In this document: piece by piece, positions 26,032 through 35,978 of the stretch
Layout of the letters: each line of letters opens with the position of its first letter
Position numbering within the stretch: the stretch's first letter is position 1
Assembly (NCBI GenBank): GCA_008087055.1
Contig: VIEA01000001.1
Span: 1,108,245-1,172,244 of the forward strand
Origin: Gammaproteobacteria bacterium LSUCC0096
GTDB taxonomy: Bacteria; Pseudomonadota; Gammaproteobacteria; Pseudomonadales; Litorivicinaceae
Length of the DNA stretch: 64,000 nt
Direction of reading: 5' to 3'
The notes under the pieces: generated by a model
Databases searched by the model: none
What the model was told of the DNA's origin: nothing
The model's input: only the letters and a program-made list of their open reading frames with translations
Made by a program: the position numbers and the translations under genes

Positions 26032-26262
26032 TCAAAACCAACGCAACATTCCGATGATACCTGCGGTCGCGTAAAAGAACTGGAGTACCAAAATTCCGCG
26101 ATGACGACCGAGGTAAGCCCACAGACCAATCGAAAAAGATGAGACTAAAAGTAGGGTAAAACCAATAAATTCAAGACCCGTATTTGAAGCAACAAGCAAC
26201 GAATACACGATCGCTGTGATCACACCAAACCATTCAAGTGACTGAGCAACCGACAATTTCAT
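26032..26262 (-). CDS. Small three-helix membrane protein
   Basis: This protein is 76 residues from the ATG (MKLSVAQSLEWFG) with GAGGTGTGAG before it; a GTG 12 bases upstream is not needed. Three hydrophobic segments fill nearly the whole protein, with a conserved-looking GLWAYLGRHRGILVLQFFY turn. It resembles small membrane proteins of unknown role in gammaproteobacteria. Confidence 0.65.
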   Translation of the reverse strand: MKLSVAQSLEWFGVITAIVYSLLVASNTGLEFIGFTLLLVSSFSIGLWAYLGRHRGILVLQFFYATAGIIGMLRWF

Positions 26263-26323
26263 CTCACACCTCACAAAAATCAGGGATGCATTAGATGAGA
26301 TTAAGTCACTTTAAACAAGCCAA

Positions 26324-26593
26324 TTATGACTGGCGATGGCCATGCTGCTTCTTAAAGCCAGAACCCTGCGATCCCTGCCCACCATGCTTTTGCATTCTTT
26401 CTTCTTGGGTCATTTTCAAATGCTCATTGCGGCGCTCAAGCATCTGCTTTTGTTGCTCTGGCGAGGCACTCTCGAAACGCTTTTGAAATTCCTCTGACTT
26501 TTGAATCATCCGCTCGTGCTCAACTGCATCATCTGCAAATGCCGTGCTCACCATTAATGAAGCAACTAATCCTGCAATAAATCCTGATTTCAT
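26324..26593 (-). CDS. Small secreted charged protein
   Basis: This protein is 89 residues from ATG 26593 (GGAGAATTCAG upstream). It has a signal peptide (FIAGLVASLMVSTAFA) followed by a charged, helical Gln/Glu/Arg-rich mature region and a His/Gly/Gln-rich tail. It could bind metal through the terminal His residues, but this is a guess. Confidence 0.6.
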   Translation of the reverse strand: MKSGFIAGLVASLMVSTAFADDAVEHERMIQKSEEFQKRFESASPEQQKQMLERRNEHLKMTQEERMQKHGGQGSQGSGFKKQHGHRQS

Positions 26594-26734
26594 CTGAATT
26601 CTCCATAACACGTTGAAGGAGTATTACGGGTTACCAGTTACCTTTCTGTGACTAAGTTACACAGACCAATGGCTAACTGAGCTGAATCGTCGCACGCGCT
26701 ACGCTTGGACCCACAATAACCATAAGGAATATCG

Positions 26735-27160
26735 ATGAAGACTCTCGTTACAGGGCTCATTGCAGCCTCTCTCACTGCTTCAGCTTGGGCTGCTGAGCAT
26801 AAAATTGCATTTCATGTCGATCAAAACGACCCTCAGGTCATGAACATGACTCTAAACAACGTCCAAAACGCGGTGAATTACTATCAATCACAGGGCGATA
26901 CAGCAATGATTGAGGTCGTGGCATATGGACCAGGCTTGAATATGTTTGTGGCTGGCAAGAGCCCGGTCGCCGACCGCATCGAGCGCATGAGTCTAGATAT
27001 CGATAATCTGGCATTCAAAGCATGCGGAAACACATACAAAAATATGAGTAAGAAGGCTGGAAAAGACGTGCAGTTATTAGATGCTGCGGAGATCACGCCC
27101 TCAGGCGTCATTCGTTTGATCGAACTGCAAGAGAAAGGCTATGCCTACATCAGGCCCTAG
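26735..27160 (+). CDS. DsrE/DsrF-like periplasmic protein
   Basis: This 141-residue protein has a signal peptide (cleavage after SAWA, residue 19). The DsrE-like fold is shown by HKIAFHVDQNDPQVMNMTLNNVQN, EVVAYGPGLNM and the late KACGNTYKNM, whose Cys is the conserved position of the family. DsrE proteins can carry sulfur, but exported members often have unknown roles. Its end overlaps the convergent lipoprotein gene by four bases. Confidence 0.75.
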   Translation: MKTLVTGLIAASLTASAWAAEHKIAFHVDQNDPQVMNMTLNNVQNAVNYYQSQGDTAMIEVVAYGPGLNMFVAGKSPVADRIERMSLDIDNLAFKACGNTYKNMSKKAGKDVQLLDAAEITPSGVIRLIELQEKGYAYIRP

Positions 27161-27708
27161 CGCTGAACAACCTGGAAACTAAACTCTCGATTGACATCTG
27201 CAAGCTGCTCTTGCTTCAGATGTCCCATCGACAATCCATAGACACCAACACAGTTGGTGCCAGGATGCGGGTCGTACAACAGACGGCTTTGCAGATCTGC
27301 GAAGATAAAACTCACCATCAATGCACCTGGATCAAACCGTTCGTAGATCTCTACAAACTGACCGGTACCCGGTTCAAAATCAAATTCAAGCTCGCACTTT
27401 AAAAAATGCTCTGGCTCACGCACGACGATTTTGTTTTTACCAGCCTGAAGAGGAAGGTAGCTCGCACCACCTGCCTTGAACATTGCAACCGAATCACCGT
27501 TAACGATGAACTCAGCGTCTTGGTTTTCCCAGAGCTTAAAGCCGCTGGTTCTAAACACCAGAAGTGAGTCGTGCGGCGCAACCTGAGCTTCGGCAGTCGT
27601 CTTGACCTGAGCTTGAGAATAACCCGTTTTGACAGGTTCAAATGCACACCCAGAAACGGCTAACACAGCGGTCAGCCCGACACATTTTGCGAGGTGGTTT
27701 AGACGCAT
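27157..27708 (-). CDS. Putative lipoprotein
   Basis: This protein is 183 residues from ATG 27708; an upstream TTG would add five. The signal sequence ends in AVSGC, a type II lipobox. The mature part looks like a beta-sandwich (YLPLQAGKNKIVVREPEHFLKCELEFDF) similar to small DUF-type lipoproteins that bind periplasmic partners. There is a second Cys in PGTNCVGVYG. The function is unknown. Confidence 0.65.
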   Translation of the reverse strand: MRLNHLAKCVGLTAVLAVSGCAFEPVKTGYSQAQVKTTAEAQVAPHDSLLVFRTSGFKLWENQDAEFIVNGDSVAMFKAGGASYLPLQAGKNKIVVREPEHFLKCELEFDFEPGTGQFVEIYERFDPGALMVSFIFADLQSRLLYDPHPGTNCVGVYGLSMGHLKQEQLADVNREFSFQVVQR

Positions 27709-27784
27709 TGAAATCCGTTCCAAAACTGATATGGAACAAATAGTTACATGAACTTCTTAAGAGATCAAAGATTTTTTAACAAAA

Positions 27785-27805
27785 AGCGCCGGATATTCCG
27801 GCGCT
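27785..27805 (-). terminator. Bidirectional Rho-independent terminator
   Basis: The stem AGCGCCGGA with its complement TCCGGCGCT leaves a three-base loop and is flanked by A-runs on one side and T-runs on the other. It lies just past the stop of the minus-strand PhoX-like gene and can also end convergent transcription. Confidence 0.9.
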
Positions 27806-27815
27806 TTTATCTATC

Positions 27816-29930
27816 TTACTGTTGAGCGACAGGATCAACCATGCGTTCGTCAGCAACGATTTTAAGCCCCTCTTGTGGAAGCCTGATGTTAAACATAAAC
27901 ATTTGGCCACCCATATCAGCCTTCTGTTCAGCGACGGCACCCGCTGATTCCGCCTTGTGCTGCAACACACCGATGAAAGTGCTTTCAGCAAGAGTCGAGA
28001 GCTCATTGATCCGCTGTTGGCCCATCCCTGCTATTTCGTCGCGGGTATAGAACGTGCCATCAGACTTTTTAGAGACCAGCGCAGTGACATTCCAAGTTCC
28101 TGAAAATTCAGATGAATTCGCCTTCTTAAACGTTCCACCATAGGCTGACACACCTTTCTCTGCACGCGGATTGTTCTTTCCACCAGCCATCGCAAGGAAA
28201 TAACCAGTTTCTGGCTGCGCTGGTTTCATTGTCATTGGATCGAGTGTGATCACAAACTTACGTTCACCAAACTCATTGCCGGAATCTTCGTCAACAATCA
28301 GTAAATCCGCATCCGCTGTTTTTACCCACAACAAGCCATCAGGCTGTGTGGTTTTTGCTGTACCGTCTTTCCATGTTGCGTGCGTACCTTCACCACCATG
28401 CTTTACACCCTTATCAGCGACCTTCAACGTCAATGATCCATCGATCGCAGGTAACGTGCGCACAACATCAACAGCAACTGACTCAGGTAAATCCCCGTTA
28501 GCAGCTCGAATTTCATTCACAAAGTTCGTCAATGTGACACCCAGCATGCCGCCTTTATTTGTCATGTTTTGAATGTAGCGCTGATTGTTGACGTCAGGGT
28601 CCACTGCAGGATGCTCAGTCTTCGAATCACCAACAAAGAACGTATAGCCTGCCGGCTGCTCGTTGGCTTGTTGCCATTTGAAAATGTCAGTCTCTTTCAC
28701 AGCGACCGTCTTATCCCATCCTTTCCATTGATAAGAAGTTGGGAAAAAGCGTGCTTCAAAGGTATCTGGCGCATTGGCGTCGGTCATGTACTGATCCAGC
28801 ATCTTCTTGCTCGTGTCGACTGAATCAATTCCCAATGACGCAAACTCAGCATTCGATAACGCCATTCCATAGATCCGACCGTACAAGAGACCATTACGCG
28901 CCAAGAACTTATCGCGTGCGCTCGCTGATCCATTTTGATCAACAGGACGATTATTCATATCAACGCCCTTCTTACCCACATAAATCCGCAGTGGTGCCGG
29001 TTCAACATCATGGTTATAGCCCGCCATGACGAGGACAACATAATCGGGATGCTTTGGATTGATCGGCAGAATTTTCTCAAATCCAGACTGACCAAGCGCT
29101 GGAACCGTGTATGCCGTTTGGTTGGTAATATCGACGGCAACCGACGCGAGGCCTAAGGTGTCATTGGCATCGACCCCAGTGCCTTCAAACATTTCGCTGA
29201 TTTCCCACTCTTCAGCGGTCAGCCATACATCATTCGCAAAACCGACGCCCGGACCATACTTATTCGCAGGCTCATACCAAGCCCCGCAAAAAGATTGGAA
29301 AAAGAAATCGCCTTCAGTCACTTGATGATCTTTGTTGAACTCAACCAGTTGTCCATTGGCAAGTGTCTGGTTACCCCAGCGACCACCCTTTGAGCGCGGT
29401 AAAACTTCTTCACCCAACTGGTTATAAATACGATTGAATAAATGACCAGATCCTTTGACCATTCCTGATGCTGCATCATTATTTGTTAAGAAATTAGCGA
29501 ACTGGGAACGATCGTAATCAATGGTGTGAATGTGCGAGCCAGTAAATTTCGCCCCACTGACCATTTCCCAACCGTATGTTTGTCCACCACCGCGTTTCTT
29601 ACTCATCGGACCATAGGACTCAGACTGATAAGCCACACGAATCGTTTGCTCATCAATCAACCAGGCCGCATGACCATCTGGGTAGCCTGTGAGTGCCTTT
29701 TTGGTTTTCGCATCCACTTCACCCACTGTCGCAATCGGCTTCATGCGCCCTAAAAATGGGAATGCAGTATCACCGCTTTGGCCATCTTGTAAAAACGCTT
29801 GGTTAGTACCTGCTGTACTCGCCTCTGGAATCAGTGCTGTCACCTGACCAATCGTTTTGGTTTCAGAAGCCACAGCAGTCATCGATGCAGCCAAGACTGC
29901 AATCGGTAATAAACGCTTATTAAAGGTCAT
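27816..29930 (-). CDS. Large secreted PhoX/DUF839-like phosphatase candidate
   Basis: This 704-residue protein has a signal peptide (cleavage after residues 20-23) and GGAGGG before the ATG. The YPDGHAAWLIDEQT, GSHIHTIDYDRSQFANFL, FCGAWYEPAN and VWLTAEEWEI blocks are reminiscent of DUF839/PhoX proteins, which bind Ca and Fe and hydrolyse phosphoesters outside the cytoplasm. The match is partial by eye. Other calcium-dependent beta-propeller hydrolases are possible. It is a single gene, closed by the terminator at 27785. Confidence 0.55.
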   Translation of the reverse strand: MTFNKRLLPIAVLAASMTAVASETKTIGQVTALIPEASTAGTNQAFLQDGQSGDTAFPFLGRMKPIATVGEVDAKTKKALTGYPDGHAAWLIDEQTIRVAYQSESYGPMSKKRGGGQTYGWEMVSGAKFTGSHIHTIDYDRSQFANFLTNNDAASGMVKGSGHLFNRIYNQLGEEVLPRSKGGRWGNQTLANGQLVEFNKDHQVTEGDFFFQSFCGAWYEPANKYGPGVGFANDVWLTAEEWEISEMFEGTGVDANDTLGLASVAVDITNQTAYTVPALGQSGFEKILPINPKHPDYVVLVMAGYNHDVEPAPLRIYVGKKGVDMNNRPVDQNGSASARDKFLARNGLLYGRIYGMALSNAEFASLGIDSVDTSKKMLDQYMTDANAPDTFEARFFPTSYQWKGWDKTVAVKETDIFKWQQANEQPAGYTFFVGDSKTEHPAVDPDVNNQRYIQNMTNKGGMLGVTLTNFVNEIRAANGDLPESVAVDVVRTLPAIDGSLTLKVADKGVKHGGEGTHATWKDGTAKTTQPDGLLWVKTADADLLIVDEDSGNEFGERKFVITLDPMTMKPAQPETGYFLAMAGGKNNPRAEKGVSAYGGTFKKANSSEFSGTWNVTALVSKKSDGTFYTRDEIAGMGQQRINELSTLAESTFIGVLQHKAESAGAVAEQKADMGGQMFMFNIRLPQEGLKIVADERMVDPVAQQ

Positions 29931-30096
29931 AAGACCCTCCCATTGTCATCACATTCGATTCAACCAAAATCCCACAACTCGTGAGCTGGAGTGTCTAATC
30001 TCGTCAGAATGGATGACAGTTTGGCCACAATCTTGAGACAATTTTGTGACGATTTGATCAGCCATCGATCTACCCCCCCAACGCCAGAGGTTTTTC

Positions 30097-32412
30097 ATGC
30101 ATCACTACTCATTACAAATCAAAGGGATGACATGTGGAGGATGCGCTGCATCAGTGCAGAGAAAATTCGAAGAAATTCCAGAGATCGATACATGCGAAGT
30201 CAACTTCGCCACAGAATCAGCGCGCATTGGCAGTCAGACGTCACTTCACCCAAAACAACTCATCGATTGGGTCCGTACATTTGGTTTCAGCGTACAAACT
30301 GCACATCACGTTTTTAAAGCAACAGATACTCAATTTGATGAAAAAGTACTGCAAAGCCTGCTCGAAACTGATCCTGCTGTAATCGTATTTCAGTTGAATC
30401 GAGAACTCAAAAGCATCGACTTCACTACACTTCCTGACGCAAATACACGTGAACTCAGAGATGCGCTCGAGACACGTGGCCTTAGAGAGGTCACCACAGC
30501 TACTGTCCAAGACACTCCAGGCGAAAATACAAGTCATCAACGTGATGTGTGGATATCTGCATTGTTGGCATCACCACTCGTACTTCAAATGATCGGCATG
30601 TGGCTTGATTTTAGTTGGCATCTACCCATTGCGCTTGAGTGGATACTCGCAACTCCGATTCAATTCTGGTTTGGACTTCGTTTTTACCGAGGCGCGCTGG
30701 CCGCATTAAGGCGTGGTGAGGCCAATATGGACACGCTTGTTGCACTCGGAACAAGTGTTGCCTACGTCTACAGTCTCTACCAATGGGCGACACTCGGATC
30801 CGGTGCCGTCGGCCACCTTTATTTCGAAGCATCAGCCGTCGTGATTACGCTTGTGTTAGTTGGTAAAACCATCGAAACAAAAGCAAAACAAAGCGCGCTT
30901 GAATCGGTCGCTGCACTCTTTGCCTTAAAACCGAAGGTCGTCATCTGTTTACGACAAGGCAAAGAAGTCGAGCTTAATCTGAACGATATCTCCTCTGGTG
31001 ATGTCTTGGTCATCCGAGCGGGACAACGCATCGGCGCAGATGGAATAGTCATCAAAGGTGAGGCAGACGTTGATGCGTCAGCAATGACAGGCGAATCACT
31101 ACCGGAATACAAAACAATCGGAGACTCGGTGATTTCAGGGACATTGGTTGTTAACGGGACCATCCGGGTGAGCGCTGAACGCGTGGGCGATGCATCCACC
31201 GTCTCCCAAGTCGCAGAGCTCGTTAAAAACGCGCAAATGGGTAAAGCACCCATTCAAAAGCTGGTTGACCGTATCAGCCGCGTTTTTGTGCCTATCGTAC
31301 TGATCCTCGCTCTGACGACCTTAGCCGGTTGGCTCGCACTCGGACAAACGCCAGAATTTGCGATCGCTGCGGCAATTAGTGTGCTCGTGATCGCCTGCCC
31401 GTGTGCACTTGGACTCGCCACGCCAACAGCTCTTGTTGCTGGCACTGGTTTGATTGCAAAAAAAGGAATACTAATCAAGGATATACAAACACTTGAAGCA
31501 CTCCCCGATGTCGAAGTGATCGCATTTGATAAGACAGGCACTCTCACCAAAGGCGAGCCTACCGTCACACATACAGAAGCACTCGATGAACATCGTGACA
31601 CCTTCACTAAACGCTTAGTTCAGGTTGCTCGAGAATCAACGCACCCGCTTGCAGAGGCTATCGTTCGCGATCTCGATGCGTCATCGATTGAATTCGTCGA
31701 AGTCGAAGACGCCATGACACTACCAGGCCAAGGGATCTCTGTTGTGATCGAAGGCGCCACCTACAAACTCGGCCAGTTATCATTTGTCACTGATGCAGCA
31801 AACGATTCTGCACCACAGAATCAAACGACCGTGAGCTATTTAAGCAAAAATGGTCGTGTACTCGGGCATGTTGAATTTTCGGATTCAACACGAGATGAAG
31901 CTGACTCTGTCATCAAGGCGCTCAAAACAGACCACAAAACGACCGTCATGCTTACAGGCGATCATCAGTCTGTCGCCAATACACTCAGTCAAAAACTTGG
32001 CATCGATCACGTTCATTCCAAACTGACTCCAAACCAAAAAATTGAAATCATTCGGTCTTATCAAGAACGAGACCAACGCATCGCCATGGTAGGAGATGGG
32101 ATCAATGATGGCCCAGCGCTCACTCAAGCAGATGTTGGGATCGCCATGGGAAGCGGGAGCGAGATTGCCCTGAAATCTGCACCTGTCGTACTCATGCGTG
32201 CCGATCTTCGTCTCATCCCAGAAGCGATTCACTATGCGAGAAAAACACGTCTGGTTATCAGACAAAACCTTGGATGGGCTTTTGGCTATAATGTGTTGTG
32301 TATCCCGCTTGCAATGTCTGGGCTACTGACACCATCCATCGCAGGTGCAGCCATGGCGCTCTCATCAGTGAGCGTGGTCATCAATGCACTTAGGCTGAAA
32401 TATTCAGACTAA
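30097..32412 (+). CDS. copA: Copper-translocating P1B-type ATPase
   Basis: This 771-residue protein has one N-terminal heavy-metal domain (GMTCGGCAAS, residues 10-19), the actuator loop GEADVDASAMTGES, the membrane CPCALGLATPTAL motif, the phosphorylation site DKTGTLTKG, the HP of STHPLAEA and the hinge MVGDGINDGPAL. The CPC with a GMTCxxC head fits Cu(I) export across the inner membrane. GAGG precedes the ATG. No copper chaperone or CueR is visible next to it. Confidence 0.9.
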   Translation: MHHYSLQIKGMTCGGCAASVQRKFEEIPEIDTCEVNFATESARIGSQTSLHPKQLIDWVRTFGFSVQTAHHVFKATDTQFDEKVLQSLLETDPAVIVFQLNRELKSIDFTTLPDANTRELRDALETRGLREVTTATVQDTPGENTSHQRDVWISALLASPLVLQMIGMWLDFSWHLPIALEWILATPIQFWFGLRFYRGALAALRRGEANMDTLVALGTSVAYVYSLYQWATLGSGAVGHLYFEASAVVITLVLVGKTIETKAKQSALESVAALFALKPKVVICLRQGKEVELNLNDISSGDVLVIRAGQRIGADGIVIKGEADVDASAMTGESLPEYKTIGDSVISGTLVVNGTIRVSAERVGDASTVSQVAELVKNAQMGKAPIQKLVDRISRVFVPIVLILALTTLAGWLALGQTPEFAIAAAISVLVIACPCALGLATPTALVAGTGLIAKKGILIKDIQTLEALPDVEVIAFDKTGTLTKGEPTVTHTEALDEHRDTFTKRLVQVARESTHPLAEAIVRDLDASSIEFVEVEDAMTLPGQGISVVIEGATYKLGQLSFVTDAANDSAPQNQTTVSYLSKNGRVLGHVEFSDSTRDEADSVIKALKTDHKTTVMLTGDHQSVANTLSQKLGIDHVHSKLTPNQKIEIIRSYQERDQRIAMVGDGINDGPALTQADVGIAMGSGSEIALKSAPVVLMRADLRLIPEAIHYARKTRLVIRQNLGWAFGYNVLCIPLAMSGLLTPSIAGAAMALSSVSVVINALRLKYSD

Positions 32413-32759
32413 TCTTCTTTCCGAGACGTGATCGAGGCGATCACAATTCCGGCGATCATGAAGACTCCACCGATTGGGGTAATTGCACCCAATAGGCCCA
32501 CATCCAAAATCACAAGCAGGTACAACGAGCCAGAGAAGATCAAAAGACCCACTACGATCAATCGATAAGCCCAGCTCGAAAATTGAAATGAAGAACCGCT
32601 CAACGCAATTAAAAGAAGACTCATCCACGCGTGATACCGCACAGCCGTGTCCCAAGTCTCCAAACGATCAGGTGTCACCATTGCCTTCAAGCCATGCGCT
32701 CCGAAAGCACCAAAAATAACTGCCAACGCAAGCAACCAGAGCCCCGTACGCATCATCAT
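32409..32759 (-). CDS. DUF423 membrane protein
   Basis: This protein is 116 residues from an ATG at 32759 that overlaps the stop of the upstream gene (ATGA). It has four hydrophobic segments with the family patterns FGAFGAHGLK and AVRYHAWMSLLLI, and GGVFMIAGI near the end. The DUF423 family (YgdD in E. coli) is of unknown function. It converges on copA, with a four-base overlap at the stops. Confidence 0.85.
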   Translation of the reverse strand: MMMRTGLWLLALAVIFGAFGAHGLKAMVTPDRLETWDTAVRYHAWMSLLLIALSGSSFQFSSWAYRLIVVGLLIFSGSLYLLVILDVGLLGAITPIGGVFMIAGIVIASITSRKED

Positions 32760-33010
32760 CCGAGCCACTCGATGAGACCCCAAATCAATCCACCAAATAA
32801 CAACACGATAAGACCTGCCAAAATCAACATAGTTTGCACCCAGTCTTTGATCATCGCTTCAATCAAATCACGCGTTGTTTGCGTCCCAAATGCAATCCAG
32901 CACACCAGTAGCGATACTGGGAAAAAAGCAATCACGAGCATCGACACGGCTGCAAATTCATAGAATTTCAGAGATAAAAACGGGTTAGCGCGAGGGAGTT
33001 CTTCTGTCAT
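32756..33010 (-). CDS. Small two-helix membrane protein
   Basis: This protein is 84 residues from the ATG giving MTEELPRANPFLSLK; a longer frame to 33172 would run into the divergent lipoprotein gene. Two transmembrane helices flank a short amphipathic linker (TTRDLIEAMIKDWVQ). It is translationally coupled to the DUF423 gene. The function is unknown. Confidence 0.55.
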   Translation of the reverse strand: MTEELPRANPFLSLKFYEFAAVSMLVIAFFPVSLLVCWIAFGTQTTRDLIEAMIKDWVQTMLILAGLIVLLFGGLIWGLIEWLG

Positions 33011-33118
33011 CGCAATAGTGTGCCATGTCTTTCCGGCCACGTCCTTGAAACGAAGGTGAACGATACCTTTCCAAGAATGAAAGAATCCGTTAGCGTGATC
33101 ACAAACAAGGAGTGACGG

Positions 33119-33526
33119 ATGCGCCAACTTTTCATTTGTATAGCCCTCATGGGAGCGCTCACTGGTTGCCAACTAGTGCCACAAAAAACGAATCCTCTAG
33201 CAGCGCTTGAGACAGCTGATGGTCCGCAAATCGTGATTGCAGAAACCAGTGCACTCCTCTCACAGTTCGCCTCGGTGGATGTCTTTCTCAATGGGGAGTA
33301 TGTCGGGAATACGGGCGATGTCCCTGTGATGACTATTCCGGTCACACAAGCCAACAACCACATCGTCGCACAAGGTCTCTTTGCAGCGAGCTATGCAGAT
33401 TTCGGTGAACTCAAGTTTGAGAGTACAGACTCAAGCCATCACTACATTTTGATTGAGCCGTCAGTGACCGACACAATCATCGTACGCGAAGTCAATCGCG
33501 CACAGTGGACAGCCCTTAGTAAGTAG
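33119..33526 (+). CDS. Small lipoprotein
   Basis: This 135-residue protein has AAGGAG before the ATG and a lipobox LTGC at residues 14-17. The mature part contains a beta-rich PEGA-like segment (VDVFLNGEYVGNTGDVPVMTIPV). The function is unknown. It overlaps the convergent rhomboid gene by 11 bases. Confidence 0.65.
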   Translation: MRQLFICIALMGALTGCQLVPQKTNPLAALETADGPQIVIAETSALLSQFASVDVFLNGEYVGNTGDVPVMTIPVTQANNHIVAQGLFAASYADFGELKFESTDSSHHYILIEPSVTDTIIVREVNRAQWTALSK

Positions 33527-34175
33527 GCAAACGGTTACGATCAATGAACCAAGGCATTAAAAAATAGCCCGCAACAAAACCGCCCAAATGCGCCTGCCAG
33601 GCAATTTGCCCGCCCATGAACACGTGCAACAGCACGTGGATTACAATCAGGCTAATAATGACTGATGAGGCTGAGCGCCCAGGGCGTCCGAGACGCTTCA
33701 ACTCAGCGCGCGATGCCTGCAGCCAAAAACCAATCAGACTGAACACCACGCCAGAGGCTCCCACCATCGGAGCTGACGTGGTTTCGAGCAGACCAAACAT
33801 CACACCACTGCTAATTGCTCCAACGAGCATCGTCAAAAGCGTCAGTCGTAACCCGAAATACACTGCAAGCGTTTTGCCAAGCGCAATAAAAATGACAGTA
33901 TTCATCAACACGTGGATTGTGCCTGCATGCAAAAACGCATGCGTTACCAACATCGCATAGGATTGGCCCGGGAAGAGCGCTTGATCGACTGCGCCTGGCG
34001 GAAATAGAAAGTCCCAAAAAGCACCATAAGAAATCATCAGACTTCGAAGATCAAAGACACCGAACCATCCGCGATCGGATAATTGGGCCAAGCCCTCGAA
34101 TGCGAGCATGACACCTGTAAGCCACCACAGAGTTTTTGGTGTCTTTGGACCACCAAAGACGGGAACTATCTGCAT
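33516..34175 (-). CDS. Rhomboid-family intramembrane serine protease
   Basis: This 219-residue protein has six hydrophobic segments, HAGTIHVLMNTVIF, the catalytic Ser in GASGVVFSLIG and the catalytic His in AHLGGFVAGYF. The serine and histidine lie in separate transmembrane helices, as expected for an active rhomboid that cleaves membrane proteins. It is divergent from ettA. The substrate is unknown. Confidence 0.85.
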   Translation of the reverse strand: MQIVPVFGGPKTPKTLWWLTGVMLAFEGLAQLSDRGWFGVFDLRSLMISYGAFWDFLFPPGAVDQALFPGQSYAMLVTHAFLHAGTIHVLMNTVIFIALGKTLAVYFGLRLTLLTMLVGAISSGVMFGLLETTSAPMVGASGVVFSLIGFWLQASRAELKRLGRPGRSASSVIISLIVIHVLLHVFMGGQIAWQAHLGGFVAGYFLMPWFIDRNRLPTY

Positions 34176-34307
34176 TCATCATCTTCCATCAATCAGTGTT
34201 GAGAATACCTTGAGGCCAAGATCAGGTCGAGCGATCGCACTCAAAGACGAAATCTTGGTATCCTCATCCCCTTTATCGCTTTTTATTGACAGGATTCCAG
34301 GCTTTAC

Positions 34308-35978
34308 ATGGCACAGTTCGTATACACCATGAATCGGGTGAGCAAAATCGTTCCCCCGAAACGCGAGATTTTAAAAGACATCTCCCTTTCTTTCTTTCCA
34401 GGCGCAAAAATTGGTGTGCTTGGTCTCAACGGCTCCGGTAAATCAACGCTCTTGAAAATCATGGCTGGGGTTGATTCTGAAATTGATGGTGAAGCGCGTC
34501 CGCAACCTGGTATCAATGTGGGCTATCTTCCACAGGAACCACAGCTGAATCCTGAGCAAACGGTGCGTGATGCAGTTGAAGAGGGAGTTGGCGAAATCAA
34601 ACAGCTCCTGACACGATTTGATGAAATTTCAGCCGCGTTCGCAGAGCCGATGTCCGACGATGAGATGAATGATCTCTTGATGGAACAAGGTGAGCTGCAA
34701 AACCAAATCGATGCGGTGAATGGCTGGGAATTAGATCGCGTGCTCGAACAAGCCGCCGATGCGCTGCGTCTTCCACCATGGGATGCCAAGATTGAACACC
34801 TCTCAGGTGGTGAGAAACGCCGCGTTGCACTCTGTCGCCTGTTGTTGCAAAAACCAGACATGCTGTTGCTCGACGAACCAACCAACCATTTGGATGCTGA
34901 GTCAGTCGCGTGGCTTGAGCACTTCTTGGTCGATTTCGATGGCACAGTGGTCGCTGTCACCCACGACCGCTACTTCTTAGATAACGCTGCAGGTTGGATT
35001 CTAGAACTTGACCGTGGCCGCGGCATTCCATTTGAAGGGAACTATTCAACCTGGCTTGAAGCCAAAGAAAAGCGTCTCGAGCAAGAGCAGAAGTCAGAAG
35101 AAGCACGTCAAAAGACCATCAAGAGTGAACTTGAATGGGTTCGCCAAAATGCCAAAGGCCGACAAGCCAAATCCAAGGCACGTCTCAAGGCCTTTGAAGA
35201 ACTTCAAAGCCAAGACACACAAAAGCGGAACGAAACCCAAGAAATCTATATCCCACCAGGACCACGACTTGGCGATAAAGTGGTCGAGTTCAGTCATGTG
35301 AATAAGGCATTTGATGACAAGATGCTGATCGAGGATTTGAGTTTCTCAATTCCAGCAGGTGCGATTGTCGGCGTGATCGGTGGTAACGGCGCCGGTAAAT
35401 CAACGCTCTTTAAGATGATTACCGGTCAAGAATCTCCTGATTCGGGAACCGTTGAAATCGGTGACACTGTTGAACTCGCGTATGTCGATCAGTCACGAGA
35501 TGCTCTTGATGGATCGAAAACGGTCTGGGCGGAAGTGTCCGATGAACAAGACATGATTACTGTCGGCAACTACTCGATCCCCAGTCGTGCGTATTTAGGT
35601 CGATTCAACTTTAAAGGTGGTGACCAACAGAAGTTCGTGAAAGATCTCTCTGGTGGTGAGCGCAACCGACTCCACCTTGCCAAAACATTAAAGCAAGGCG
35701 GGAACGTTTTGCTTCTCGACGAACCGACCAACGATCTCGATGTCGAAACACTGCGTGCGCTGGAAGAAGCACTACTCGCTTTCCCTGGAACAGTCCTTGT
35801 GATCTCTCACGATCGTTGGTTCTTAGACCGGATCGCAACACACATTTTGGCCTACGAAGGCGATTCTCAAGTAACCTTCTTCGAAGGGAACTACACAGAA
35901 TACGAAGACGATCGGAAGAAACGCTTGGGCGGTGAAATTATCCCAACTCGCGTGAAATATCGTCGACTCGCTGACTAA
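34308..35978 (+). CDS. ettA: Energy-dependent translational throttle protein EttA (ABC-F)
   Basis: This 556-residue protein has two ABC cassettes without membrane domains: GLNGSGKST with [15 protein letters not shown], and GGNGAGKST with [16 protein letters not shown] charged P-site interaction motif between them (about residues 235-300) is rich in Lys and Glu. EttA binds the ribosomal E site and tunes early translation to ATP level. The length is as in E. coli. It starts the five-gene + strand run to 39904. Confidence 0.93.
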   Translation: MAQFVYTMNRVSKIVPPKREILKDISLSFFPGAKIGVLGLNGSGKSTLLKIMAGVDSEIDGEARPQPGINVGYLPQEPQLNPEQTVRDAVEEGVGEIKQLLTRFDEISAAFAEPMSDDEMNDLLMEQGELQNQIDAVNGWELDRVLEQAADALRLPPWDAKIEHLSGGEKRRVALCRLLLQKPDMLLLDEPTNHLDAESVAWLEHFLVDFDGTVVAVTHDRYFLDNAAGWILELDRGRGIPFEGNYSTWLEAKEKRLEQEQKSEEARQKTIKSELEWVRQNAKGRQAKSKARLKAFEELQSQDTQKRNETQEIYIPPGPRLGDKVVEFSHVNKAFDDKMLIEDLSFSIPAGAIVGVIGGNGAGKSTLFKMITGQESPDSGTVEIGDTVELAYVDQSRDALDGSKTVWAEVSDEQDMITVGNYSIPSRAYLGRFNFKGGDQQKFVKDLSGGERNRLHLAKTLKQGGNVLLLDEPTNDLDVETLRALEEALLAFPGTVLVISHDRWFLDRIATHILAYEGDSQVTFFEGNYTEYEDDRKKRLGGEIIPTRVKYRRLAD

